Shown one piece after another: positions 56,183 to 64,000 of a DNA stretch of 64,000 nucleotides. Both the position numbers and the translations under genes were made by a program. This stretch comes from Trinickia dinghuensis (GTDB lineage Bacteria > Pseudomonadota > Gammaproteobacteria > Burkholderiales > Burkholderiaceae), in contig NZ_QRGA01000007.1 in NCBI RefSeq assembly GCF_003367175.1, positions 419,060 through 483,059 of the forward strand, read 5' to 3'. The first letter of the stretch is position 1, and each line of letters starts with the position of its first letter. The notes under the pieces are model-generated. The model made no database searches, was not told the origin of the DNA, and worked only from the letters and a program-made list of their open reading frames with translations.

Positions 56183-57592
56183 TTGAGCACGTTGATCGTC
56201 TTACTGCCGCCGCGAGATCCGGCGGTGCCGTCGCAAGAATGGCAGATCCCGGAGATGCCGTTCATGCTCCTCGACAAGAGCGGGCGCAAGGAGCGCGCGG
56301 GCCGCGCGGCGCTTGCGTTCCTGCCGCGCGCGTCCACGACGGTGCTGATCGTCGCGGCGCGCGACATGCTGATGCTCGCGGCGACGCTGCCGCCGGTGAA
56401 GGGGCCTCGGCTCAAGCAAGCCTTGCCGAACGTGGTCGAGGACTATCTGATCCAGGACGCGCAAACCTGCCACATCGCGCTCGACCCGCGGCCGCTTGCC
56501 GACGGCAAGCGCATGATGGCCGTCATCGACCGCGGCTGGTTCCGCTTCATCGTCGAAGCCTTCAACTCGGCCGGCCACCGCAGCCTGCGCGCGGTGCCGG
56601 TCACGCGCTGTCTGCCGGCGCCGGTCGCCGCACCCACGATGGCCGAGGAGCCGGCGCTTGCCGACGTCGCGGCGGTGGCCGCGTCGGCGAGCGAGCCGGG
56701 TGCCGAAGCGGTGCCGGCCGGGGCCGTGCCGCTGGTCGCGGCCGTGCTCGGCACGGTGGCGCAGACGGCGCCCGCGATTCTGGCCGACGCTGCGCTCGCG
56801 GCCACGCCCGAGCCGACCTTCATCGACAACACCGAGCCGCGCGTCGAACTCGCTCTGGCTCGGGGCGAGCACGGCGAAGGGCTCGCGGTGCCGCTTTCCG
56901 CGCTCGGCACGACGCTTGCGGCGCTGGCCGGCGAAGCGAGCGTGACGGCGTACGAGCTGACGGGATTGCCCGGCGGCGAACCGACGCTGGCCGGCGAGGC
57001 GATGCCGGCACACGGCGTGCACGTGGGGGTCGCACCGCTGCCGTTCGAGACGCTCGCTCGCAACGCGCTCGACAGCCGTTTCGACCTCTGCCAGTTCGAG
57101 TTCGAATCGCGGCCGTGGCGGCTCGATCGCGCGACGCTGCGCCGGCTGCGCCTGCCGGTCGCGCTCGCGTGCGCGGCACTCGTCGCGGCCGTGATCGGCG
57201 CGAACGTGCAGTGGATGATGCTCGCGCACGAGCGCGACGCACTCACAGCGCAAATGACGGAGCTGCTGTTGAATGCGTTCCCGAAGACGACCGTGGTGCT
57301 CGATCCCGCATCGCAGATGACGACGCAGCTCGAGCATCTGCGCCTCGCCGCCGGCGAACTGTCCCCCGACGATTACCTCTCGTTGGCGGCGCGGCTTGAC
57401 CGTTCGCTCGGCGGCATACCCGTGAACGGCATCGCCGCGCTCGATTATCACGATCGCCGTCTCGACGTGACGTTCAAACCCGCCGTCAAACCCGATCCCG
57501 CATTCGGGCAGCGGCTCGCGCAGAACGGGCTCGCGGGCGAAATCGATACGAACACCGGCAAGTGGGTCATTCGAAACGGGAGCGGTCAATGA
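56183..57592 (+). CDS. gspL: Type II secretion inner-membrane protein GspL
   Basis: A 469-residue protein: cytoplasmic actin-like domain (about 1-320), one membrane helix (LPVALACAALVAAVIGANVQWMML, near 325-348) and a short periplasmic ferredoxin-like domain. It couples GspE to the envelope. The start is TTG at 56183, preceded by AGAGGGCGGG; the first family-like residues are STLIVLLPPRDPAVPS. The end overlaps gspM by 4 bp (ATGA). Confidence 0.93.
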   Translation: MSTLIVLLPPRDPAVPSQEWQIPEMPFMLLDKSGRKERAGRAALAFLPRASTTVLIVAARDMLMLAATLPPVKGPRLKQALPNVVEDYLIQDAQTCHIALDPRPLADGKRMMAVIDRGWFRFIVEAFNSAGHRSLRAVPVTRCLPAPVAAPTMAEEPALADVAAVAASASEPGAEAVPAGAVPLVAAVLGTVAQTAPAILADAALAATPEPTFIDNTEPRVELALARGEHGEGLAVPLSALGTTLAALAGEASVTAYELTGLPGGEPTLAGEAMPAHGVHVGVAPLPFETLARNALDSRFDLCQFEFESRPWRLDRATLRRLRLPVALACAALVAAVIGANVQWMMLAHERDALTAQMTELLLNAFPKTTVVLDPASQMTTQLEHLRLAAGELSPDDYLSLAARLDRSLGGIPVNGIAALDYHDRRLDVTFKPAVKPDPAFGQRLAQNGLAGEIDTNTGKWVIRNGSGQ

Positions 57593-58110
57593 ATCTGGGC
57601 ACACTCGGTGATGTTTGGGCCAGCTTCTGGGAGCCGCGCACCGCGCGGGAGAAGCTGCTGCTGACTTGGGGCGGCGTCGCCGTCGCGGTAGTCGTCGCTT
57701 ACTCGGTGCTGTGGGCACCGGCGCAGCAAGGCCGCTCGCATCTGCACCAAACGCTGCCGGCGATGCAGCGTCAGATCGCGCAGATGACGGCGCAGGCCGA
57801 CGAGGCGCGTGCGCTCGCGTCGGCCGCGCAGGGGCTCGCGCCCACGGGCGGCGCGTTGCGCGACGCGCTGTCCGCATCGCTGACGCAAGCGGGCCTCGCG
57901 ACGACGCAGGCACGCTTGACCGGCGAGGCGGTGCAGCTCGAAGCGAAGAACGCGTCGTTTCCGGCTTGGACGATGTGGCTCGACGGTGCGCGCAAGCAGT
58001 TCAAGGTGCGCGTCATCGAACTGCACGCCACGGCGCTGAAGGACGACGGCCAAGTCGACCTCACGGTCGCGCTGCAGCCCGCCACGGCCCCGGCGAGGAC
58101 CGAGCAATGA
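57589..58110 (+). CDS. gspM: Type II secretion inner-membrane protein GspM
   Basis: A 173-residue bitopic protein: short cytoplasmic tail (SFWEPRTAREKLLL), membrane helix (TWGGVAVAVVVAYSVLWAP), coiled-coil stretch and periplasmic ferredoxin-like domain. It pairs with GspL. The start ATG overlaps the gspL stop. Confidence 0.93.
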   Translation: MNLGTLGDVWASFWEPRTAREKLLLTWGGVAVAVVVAYSVLWAPAQQGRSHLHQTLPAMQRQIAQMTAQADEARALASAAQGLAPTGGALRDALSASLTQAGLATTQARLTGEAVQLEAKNASFPAWTMWLDGARKQFKVRVIELHATALKDDGQVDLTVALQPATAPARTEQ

Positions 58111-58195
58111 CGAGCGTCTTTACCTTGGCCGCGAAACGGAGCTGGGATTGCGCGTCGAGTTGCGCGTCGATGCGGCATACGGTGCGAGGTTGCGC

Positions 58196-58981
58196 ATGAG
58201 CGGGATGGGGCGGCGTTTGCTCGCCGCGCTGCCGTGGCTCGTGATTGCCGTCGTGTCGTGCGGCGTGACGTTCGTCGCGATGGCGCCCGCCGCGTGGATC
58301 ACGCCGCAGTTCGCCAAGGCGACGCAGGGCCACGTCAATCTCATCGAGCCGTCGGGTTCGCTTTGGCACGGCTCGGCCACGCTCGTGCTGGCGGCAGGCA
58401 GGGATTCGGGCGCCGGTACGCTGCTGCCCGGGCGCGTGCAATGGGATACGGCTTTCTGGCCGTTGTTCACGGGACGCTTGAGCATGCGCATGCGGCAAAC
58501 ACCGGCGATGCCCGACCCGATCGAGGTCGACGCGGCGCCGCGCAACGCCACGGTTTCGTCGGGCGAAATCGCCGTGCCGGCGGCGCTGCTTGCGGGATTG
58601 GGGGCGCCGTTCAACACGCTGGATCTGCAGGGCGCGGTGCGGCTGGCCTGGACGCCTTGGCGGCTGCTCGGTACGCGCTCGTACGGCCAGCTCGTCGTGA
58701 CGTTGAACGACATGAGTTCGCGCGTGTCGCCCGTCAAGCCGCTCGGTTCCTATCGCGTGGCGCTGCAATCGCAAGGCGATTCGTCCACGATCGACCTGTC
58801 GACGGTGAACGGCTCCTCGCTGCTGCTGAGCGGGCACGGCACGATCTCGGCGAACGCGAGTTCGTTTCATGGGCAAGCGAGTTCGACCGGGCAGGCCAGC
58901 GAAAATCTGGCGGGCCTGCTCAACCTGCTAGGACGCCCGACCGGCCAGGAGGGAACGGTCGCGCTCGACTACACGCATTAG
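58196..58981 (+). CDS. gspN: Type II secretion protein GspN
   Basis: A 261-residue GspN: membrane helix near the N-terminus (LLAALPWLVIAVVSCGVTFVAMAPA) and a beta-rich periplasmic domain (VNLIEPSGSLWHGSATLVLAAG, VQWDTAFWPLFTGRLSMRM). The GspN role is uncertain and some species lack it. The start MSGMGRRLLAAL is chosen. It ends the cluster about 7 bp from the convergent efflux gene. Confidence 0.9.
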   Translation: MSGMGRRLLAALPWLVIAVVSCGVTFVAMAPAAWITPQFAKATQGHVNLIEPSGSLWHGSATLVLAAGRDSGAGTLLPGRVQWDTAFWPLFTGRLSMRMRQTPAMPDPIEVDAAPRNATVSSGEIAVPAALLAGLGAPFNTLDLQGAVRLAWTPWRLLGTRSYGQLVVTLNDMSSRVSPVKPLGSYRVALQSQGDSSTIDLSTVNGSSLLLSGHGTISANASSFHGQASSTGQASENLAGLLNLLGRPTGQEGTVALDYTH

Positions 58982-58988
58982 CGTTAGG

Positions 58989-60467
58989 CTAGCGGGCGCT
59001 GCCCACCTCTTCACGATCCATCTGCGCGATGTTCCATCCTCCCCCGAGCGCTTTGACTAGGCCGACCGACGAAACCATCCGTTGGCCGGCCAGACTCGCG
59101 AGCTTTTGCTCGGCGGAGAAGGCCGTCGTCTGCGCGGTCAGCACGCTGACGTAGGCGACGGTGCCGGCCTTGTATTCGTTCGTGACGATGGCGAGCGCTT
59201 GCTTGGCGGAGTCGACGGCCTGGCGCTGAACGACGATCTCTTGAGCGAGGATCCGTTGCGATGCGAGGTCGTCCTCGACTTCCTGGAACGCGCCGAGCAC
59301 TGTCTGCCGGTAGACGGCGACTTGCTGGTCGTAGGCAGCGCGCGCGGCTTCGGTCTGCGCGTGGCGCAAGCCCGCATCGAACAGCGTTGCGGCGAGTTGG
59401 GGGCCGACGCTCCAGAACCGCGACGGCAGCGTGAACAGCTTGGACAGCACCGAGTTTTGGTAGCCGCCTTGCGCGGAGAGCGTCAGCGTGGGGAAGTAGG
59501 CCGCGATCGCGACGCCGATCTGCTCGTTGGCTGCCGCGGTTTTACGCTCGGCCGCCGCGATGTCGGGCCGCCGCTCGAGCAGTGCCGAGGGCACGCCGAC
59601 CGGCACGGACGGCGGTTCGGCGGCGAGCGGGATCGGCGGAATCGAAAACGTCGACGCACTCTGGCCGACGAGTACGGCAATGGCGTGCTCGTCTTGCGCG
59701 CGCGTGACACCGTTGTCGATCGCGGCTGCCTGCGCCGACTGCAGCTGCGTTTGTGCCTGAATGACATCCGAACGCGCGACGACACCCTGCCCATACTGGT
59801 TCTGCGTCAGTTTGAGCGCTTGCGTATAGGCGCTCACCGTGTCGTCCAGCAGCTTTTGCGTCGCATCGAGCGCGCGCAGCTGGAAGTAAGTCTGCGCGAG
59901 CGTGGCCTGCGCCGACAGCCGCGCGTTCGCCAGGTCGGCCGCGGCACCTTGCTGCCCGGCCTTTTGAGCGGAGACGGTGCGGCTCACTTTGCCCCAAAGA
60001 TCGGGCTCCCACGACGCATCCAGTCCCGCGCTGAACGAATTGCTGATGCCACTGGACCCTGAGCCTGCCGAACCGAGCGAGCCGCTGCGCGAAGAAAACT
60101 GCTGCCCCGCGCGCGACGCGCTGGCCGTCAGCCCGAGCGTCGGGAAATACGCCGCGCGCGCTTCGGCAACGAGCGCGCGCGCCTGCCGGTAAGCTGCCTC
60201 GTACTGGGCGATCGTTTGGTTCGACGTATCGAGTTGGTCCATCAACGCCGAAAGCCGCGCGTCGTGGTAGATCGACCACCAGTCGCCGCGATCGGCGTGG
60301 TCCGCGGGTTCGGCCACCTTCCATCCGGCCGGCGTTTCCTTGTACGACGCAGCGCTCGGCGTGCTTGGGCGATGGTAATCGGGGCCGACGGCGCACCCGC
60401 TCAGCGCGGCTGCCGCGGTGGCGCACGCTAGCGCGGCGGCGAGGGAAGGAAGGGGACGAAGCGGCAT
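58989..60467 (-). CDS. Outer-membrane efflux lipoprotein (NodT/OprM type)
   Basis: A 492-residue TolC-family factor anchored by a lipid: signal peptide with lipobox LSGC (Cys25) and CAVGPDYHRPSTP. Two OEP repeats carry the long helices (PTLGLTASASRAG and PTLTLSAQGGYQNS). It forms the trans-outer-membrane channel for an exporter. The divergent DHA2 gene 240 bp away is its likely partner. No membrane-fusion protein is in this window. Confidence 0.92.
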   Translation of the reverse strand: MPLRPLPSLAAALACATAAAALSGCAVGPDYHRPSTPSAASYKETPAGWKVAEPADHADRGDWWSIYHDARLSALMDQLDTSNQTIAQYEAAYRQARALVAEARAAYFPTLGLTASASRAGQQFSSRSGSLGSAGSGSSGISNSFSAGLDASWEPDLWGKVSRTVSAQKAGQQGAAADLANARLSAQATLAQTYFQLRALDATQKLLDDTVSAYTQALKLTQNQYGQGVVARSDVIQAQTQLQSAQAAAIDNGVTRAQDEHAIAVLVGQSASTFSIPPIPLAAEPPSVPVGVPSALLERRPDIAAAERKTAAANEQIGVAIAAYFPTLTLSAQGGYQNSVLSKLFTLPSRFWSVGPQLAATLFDAGLRHAQTEAARAAYDQQVAVYRQTVLGAFQEVEDDLASQRILAQEIVVQRQAVDSAKQALAIVTNEYKAGTVAYVSVLTAQTTAFSAEQKLASLAGQRMVSSVGLVKALGGGWNIAQMDREEVGSAR

Positions 60468-60707
60468 GCCTGCGTGTGTTCGATGGAATTCGCCCGATGG
60501 TAACGCAGCCGGCCGGCAGCGGGGGTTACGGCAAGTTACCGCACGATGCAATCCTTCAAATGCCTCCGAGTTACAGGACTGAACCATCATTGCATAGAAA
60601 AATATTGACAGGGCAATCAAATTTCGAGATATTGGCGCCGAATGGAACCGAACCCCGGTGGGCCACCGCGCGTGGGTTCGCAGGATCAAAGAACAAGGAG
60701 AATGCGC

Positions 60708-62270
60708 ATGGCAAATGCGGCTTCCGCCGCGGCCGCGCCGCCGCCGGCTCCCGTGCAGCTGACCGGCGGCACGTTGGCGCTGCTGACGGTCGGTCTCGCC
60801 TTCGGCACGTTCATGGAGGTGCTCGACACCTCGATTGCCAACGTCGCGGTGCCGACGATATCGGGTAGCCTCGGCGTCGCCACGAGCGACGGTACGTGGG
60901 TCATCTCATCGTATTCGGTGGCGGCGGCGATCGCCGTGCCGCTTACCGGATGGCTCGCGCGGCGCGTAGGCGAGGTGCGTCTGTTCACGATCTCGGTGCT
61001 GGCCTTCACGATGGCTTCGGCGTTGTGCGGTCTGGCGGTGAACTTCCCGTCGCTGATCGCATTCCGGTTGCTGCAGGGGCTCGTGTCGGGACCGATGGTG
61101 CCGCTCTCGCAGACGATCCTGATGCGCAGCTACCCGCCGGCCAAGCGCGGTTTGGCGCTCGGGCTTTGGGCGATGACGGTGATCGTCGCGCCCATCTTCG
61201 GGCCCGTGATGGGCGGCTGGATCACCGACAACTACTCCTGGCCCTGGATCTTCTATATCAATTTGCCGATCGGCCTCATCTCGGCCGCGTCTGCGTACTT
61301 CCTGCTGCGCGGGCGCGAAACGCCGACGGCCAAGCAGCGGATCGACGGAGTTGGCCTGGGGCTGCTCGTCGTGGGTATCTCGTGCCTGCAGATGATGCTC
61401 GACAACGGCAAAGACCGCGATTGGTTCAGCTCGCCGTTCATCGTCGCGCTCGCGTTGATCGCGGCCGTGGCGCTGGCCTTTCTGCTCGCCTGGGAGATCA
61501 CCGAGAAAACGCCGGTCATCGATCTGACGCTGTTCAAGGACCGCAACTTTGCCCTTGGCGCGCTGATCATCTTTCTCGGCTACATGACGTTCTTCGGATC
61601 GGTCGTCATCTTTCCGCTTTGGCTGCAGACGGTGATGGGCTACACGGCGGGCCTCGCCGGCCTCGCGACGGCGCCCGTCGGCCTGCTCGCGCTCGTGCTC
61701 TCTCCGCTCATCGGCCGCAACATGCATCGGCTCGATCTGCGCATGGTGGCGAGCTTCGCGTTCGCGGTGTTCGCGATCGTCTCGATCTGGAACGGCACGT
61801 TCACGCTCGACGTGCCGTTCGGCCACGTCATCATGCCGCGGATCGTGCAGGGTATCGGCGTTGCCTGCTTCTTCGTGCCGATGACGACGATCACGCTGTC
61901 GAGCATTCCCGACGAACGGCTCGCGAGCGCCTCGGGCTTGTCGAACTTCCTGCGAACGCTTGCCGGCGCGATCGGCACGGCGATCAGCACCACGTTTTGG
62001 GAGAACGATGCGATCTATCACCACGCCGTTCTCTCCGAGTCGGTCAGCGCTTACTCGCAGAACACGACGGCCTATCAGCATGCGCTCGGCACGCTCGGAA
62101 TGACCGGCGACAGCATCACCGCGCAGTTGAACTCGCTCGTCACGCAGCAGGGCTACATGATGGCGACGAACGACTTCTTCCGGATTTCCTGCGCGGCGTT
62201 CGTGCTGCTGGCCGGGCTCGTTTGGATCACCAAGCCCAAACGCGGCGCCGGTGCCGCCATGGGGCATTGA
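60708..62270 (+). CDS. DHA2-family MFS exporter (EmrB/QacA type)
   Basis: A 520-residue proton-driven drug exporter with about 14 membrane helices. It has FMEVLDTSIANVAVPTISGSLG (motif D1), WLARRVGEVRLF (motif A), the RLLQGLVSGPMVPLSQT (motif B region), GPVMGGWITDNYSWPWIFYINLPIG (motif C region) and a C-terminal DHA2 block. The start MANAASAAAAP is preceded by AAGGAG at about 7 bp. No EmrA-like adaptor accompanies it. Confidence 0.92.
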   Translation: MANAASAAAAPPPAPVQLTGGTLALLTVGLAFGTFMEVLDTSIANVAVPTISGSLGVATSDGTWVISSYSVAAAIAVPLTGWLARRVGEVRLFTISVLAFTMASALCGLAVNFPSLIAFRLLQGLVSGPMVPLSQTILMRSYPPAKRGLALGLWAMTVIVAPIFGPVMGGWITDNYSWPWIFYINLPIGLISAASAYFLLRGRETPTAKQRIDGVGLGLLVVGISCLQMMLDNGKDRDWFSSPFIVALALIAAVALAFLLAWEITEKTPVIDLTLFKDRNFALGALIIFLGYMTFFGSVVIFPLWLQTVMGYTAGLAGLATAPVGLLALVLSPLIGRNMHRLDLRMVASFAFAVFAIVSIWNGTFTLDVPFGHVIMPRIVQGIGVACFFVPMTTITLSSIPDERLASASGLSNFLRTLAGAIGTAISTTFWENDAIYHHAVLSESVSAYSQNTTAYQHALGTLGMTGDSITAQLNSLVTQQGYMMATNDFFRISCAAFVLLAGLVWITKPKRGAGAAMGH

Positions 62271-62343
62271 CGCGGATGGGCCGCACGCCGCGCGGCCTCG
62301 CCCCAGGGGCTGGGCGCGAGGCTTAAAGTTTAAGGTTCAAAGC

Positions 62344-62745
62344 TCAAGGCTGCGCATGCTCGGCGCCGGTTTGAACGAATTGCTTGAAATCGGCGGCCGC
62401 TTGCCACGGATTGGGACGGCAGCCTTCGAGCGGACGGTCGCAGTGCGCGGCGAAGCCGATCGTCGACGAGCCGTCGGGGTTGCGCGCGAGCGTGACTTGG
62501 AAAGCGGGCGTGCCGCTGCCGCCCGCGGGGCCCGCCGTTTCGATCGCTTGGCTCGTATCGATCTGCAACGGGTAGTGGGTGTGCCCGATGATCCATTGCC
62601 TGGCGCGCTGCCACCAGAGCGAGCATTGGTCGGCGCGGCACACGAGCGGCTTCGTCGCGGCCTGCATCGTTTCCGGATTGACCTGGTTCGTCGCGGCGCA
62701 TCCCGCGACGAGCATGCAAGCGAGCACCGATGCGATCGTTTTCAT
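62344..62745 (-). CDS. Small predicted lipoprotein (133 aa), function unknown
   Basis: I do not recognise the family. The N-terminus is a lipoprotein signal, MKTIASVLACMLVAGC, with Cys16 as the anchor. The rest has a WWQRARQWIIGHTHYPLQIDTS segment, a Gly/Pro-rich middle and four more cysteines (VCRADQC, HCDRPLEGC) that could make two disulfides. It sits between the DHA2 exporter and gshA on the opposite strand to the exporter. Start chosen for the signal peptide. Confidence 0.7.
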   Translation of the reverse strand: MKTIASVLACMLVAGCAATNQVNPETMQAATKPLVCRADQCSLWWQRARQWIIGHTHYPLQIDTSQAIETAGPAGGSGTPAFQVTLARNPDGSSTIGFAAHCDRPLEGCRPNPWQAAADFKQFVQTGAEHAQP

Positions 62746-62870
62746 GGCGAGCGCCCTCCTTCCATCTTGTTCTGAAAGGTTCGACGTGATTGTCGAGCAG
62801 ACGTTCGCATGAAGCACGGCGCATGCCGTTCGGCCGCCCTTGCCCGGCCGCCGCGGCTCGGACTGCCGGC

Positions 62871-64000
62871 CTATACGCTGAAGCGATCGAGCGTGTAACC
62901 GCGATAGTCGTTGACGAAATCGTCGAACGAGCCCGGGGCGTCGCGGCGTTCCAGTTCCACCTGTTCGGCCAGCGAGCGCTCGGCCAGCAAGCGGGCCGCC
63001 TCCAACACATCGGCCTTGGGCGGTTGGCCGCGGAAGTAAGCCGCATGTGCTTCGCTTTGGGCCAAGCCGAACGCGAGGAAACTCTGGCCGCGTTCACGCA
63101 TCGTGCGCAGCACGCGCGCGGCGGGCGTCGCGTCGGGATCGGCCAGCTTCGCGCGTTGCGCGGCGACGGCGTGCACATGGGCGTCACCACCCTTGACCGC
63201 ATCGAGTGCCTGCGCGGCGGCTTCGATATGCCCCATGAGTTCGTCGGCCCAGTCGCGCATCGAGACCTCTTGGCCGTCGCGCGACAGCGTCAAGCCGGGC
63301 TTGCGCCCTTCGAGCGTGATGCGGCCGAAATTGGCGTTCGCCTCGGCGTAGGCCGTCGGCGGCAGCGACGGGCTATCCGCGAGCGCGCACACGAGCAGAT
63401 AGGCGTCGAGGAAGCGCGCCGTCTCCACGCTGATGCCGCTCGGCTCGAACGGATCGATGTCGAGGCAGCGCACCTCGACGTACTGCACGCCGCGCGACGC
63501 GAGTGCGTGCAAGGGCCGCTCGCCCGAGTAGGTCACGCGTTTCGGCCGGATCGTCGAGTAGAACTCGTTCTCGATTTGCAGCACGTTCGTGTTGATCTGC
63601 ACCCAGCCGCCGTTGCGATGCGTGCCGATCGTCTCGTACGGCGGATAAGGTTCGCTCACGGCGCGCGCGAGCGCGTCCAGATAACCGGACAGCGTGTCGT
63701 AGTTCGGTTGCAGCGCCGCTTGCGCGGTCGTATTCGAGTAGCCGAGGTCGCTCATGCGCAGGCTAGTTGCATAGGGGCGATAGAGCGTGCTGTCGTCGAA
63801 CCTTTCCAGCCCGTGCGGGCGTCCTCGCAAGAAGGCTTCGTCGAGTGCCGGCGATGCGCCGAACAGATACATCAGCAGCCAGTTCGTTCGGCGGAAGTTG
63901 CGAATCAGCGCGAAGTAGCACGCCGATTGGAAATCGACGGCGGTGGCGTTCGTCGGGCGCTGCGCGTGCAGCAGACGCCACGCCTCCTCGCTCAGCGAAA
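62871..64000 (-). CDS. gshA: Glutamate-cysteine ligase, type 1 (C-terminal part, cut by window edge)
   Basis: GshA makes gamma-glutamylcysteine, the first step of glutathione synthesis. About 375 residues lie in the window, including the hallmark blocks NWLLMYLFGASPALDEAF, YATSLRMSDLGYSN, INTNVLQIENEFYSTIRPKRVT, VEVRCLDIDPFEPSGISV and LEGRKPGLTLSRDGQ, which match the E. coli GshA class. The N-terminal catalytic part is beyond position 64000. Confidence 0.95.
   Translation of the reverse strand, partial: SLSEEAWRLLHAQRPTNATAVDFQSACYFALIRNFRRTNWLLMYLFGASPALDEAFLRGRPHGLERFDDSTLYRPYATSLRMSDLGYSNTTAQAALQPNYDTLSGYLDALARAVSEPYPPYETIGTHRNGGWVQINTNVLQIENEFYSTIRPKRVTYSGERPLHALASRGVQYVEVRCLDIDPFEPSGISVETARFLDAYLLVCALADSPSLPPTAYAEANANFGRITLEGRKPGLTLSRDGQEVSMRDWADELMGHIEAAAQALDAVKGGDAHVHAVAAQRAKLADPDATPAARVLRTMRERGQSFLAFGLAQSEAHAAYFRGQPPKADVLEAARLLAERSLAEQVELERRDAPGSFDDFVNDYRGYTLDRFSV

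Overview
The window is high-GC, tightly packed chromosomal DNA from a member of the Burkholderiaceae (Burkholderia, Paraburkholderia or Trinickia type). The evidence is gene order: hemE, an atpIBEFHAGDC operon, mnmG-rsmG-parA-parB, several liv-type transporters, and a gspDEF/gspC/gspGHIJKLMN type II secretion cluster with a divergent gspC. It looks like core DNA of the main chromosome near its replication origin. No rRNA, tRNA, CRISPR array or intact insertion sequence was seen.

Layout. 1-4.4 kb: start of hemE (cut by the left edge), a pheC-like periplasmic cyclohexadienyl dehydratase, a CoA-binding protein, a short AT-richer patch with an orphan small ORF and several hairpins, and an acyl-CoA synthetase. 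4.5-12.3 kb: the ATP synthase operon on the minus strand. 12.5-18.4 kb: a citrate/ArsB-type permease, then parB, parA, rsmG and mnmG, with two perfect parS sites (one inside mnmG, one upstream of it). 18.6-29.1 kb: two liv-type branched-chain amino-acid ABC systems, the first with permease and ATPase fused (livM-livG). 29.4-38.2 kb: GMC oxidoreductase, LysR, CYTH protein, Lrp/AsnC regulator, phhB without phhA, a DUF3717 protein, a two-component pair, a SET-domain methyltransferase and a MarR regulator. 38.2-42 kb: two mirrored, DnaA-box-bearing, AT-rich non-coding segments enclosing a YbdK-type carboxylate-amine ligase and a cation/proton antiporter. 42-47 kb: mnmC, an HU gene, a CobW-type GTPase and a lytic transglycosylase. 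47-59 kb: type II secretion. 59-64 kb: outer-membrane efflux lipoprotein, DHA2 exporter, a small lipoprotein and gshA (cut by the right edge).

Main discovery. The intergenic regions at about 38.5-38.75 kb and 41.69-41.94 kb carry the same module in opposite orientation: a DnaA box (TTTTNCACA), 16 nt containing a C-rich block, GTTAAC, then TAC trinucleotides running into ACGTATRYATACG. Further DnaA-box-like sites lie 150-200 bp outward of each module. This matches the DnaA box / GC-rich / DnaA-trio unwinding architecture of bacterial origins. Genes to the left are mostly on the minus strand and genes to the right mostly on the plus strand. Two parS sites lie about 20 kb away. I infer that this is the chromosomal oriC, possibly bipartite with two ordinary genes between its halves, and located away from dnaA. 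That inference rests on sequence pattern only.
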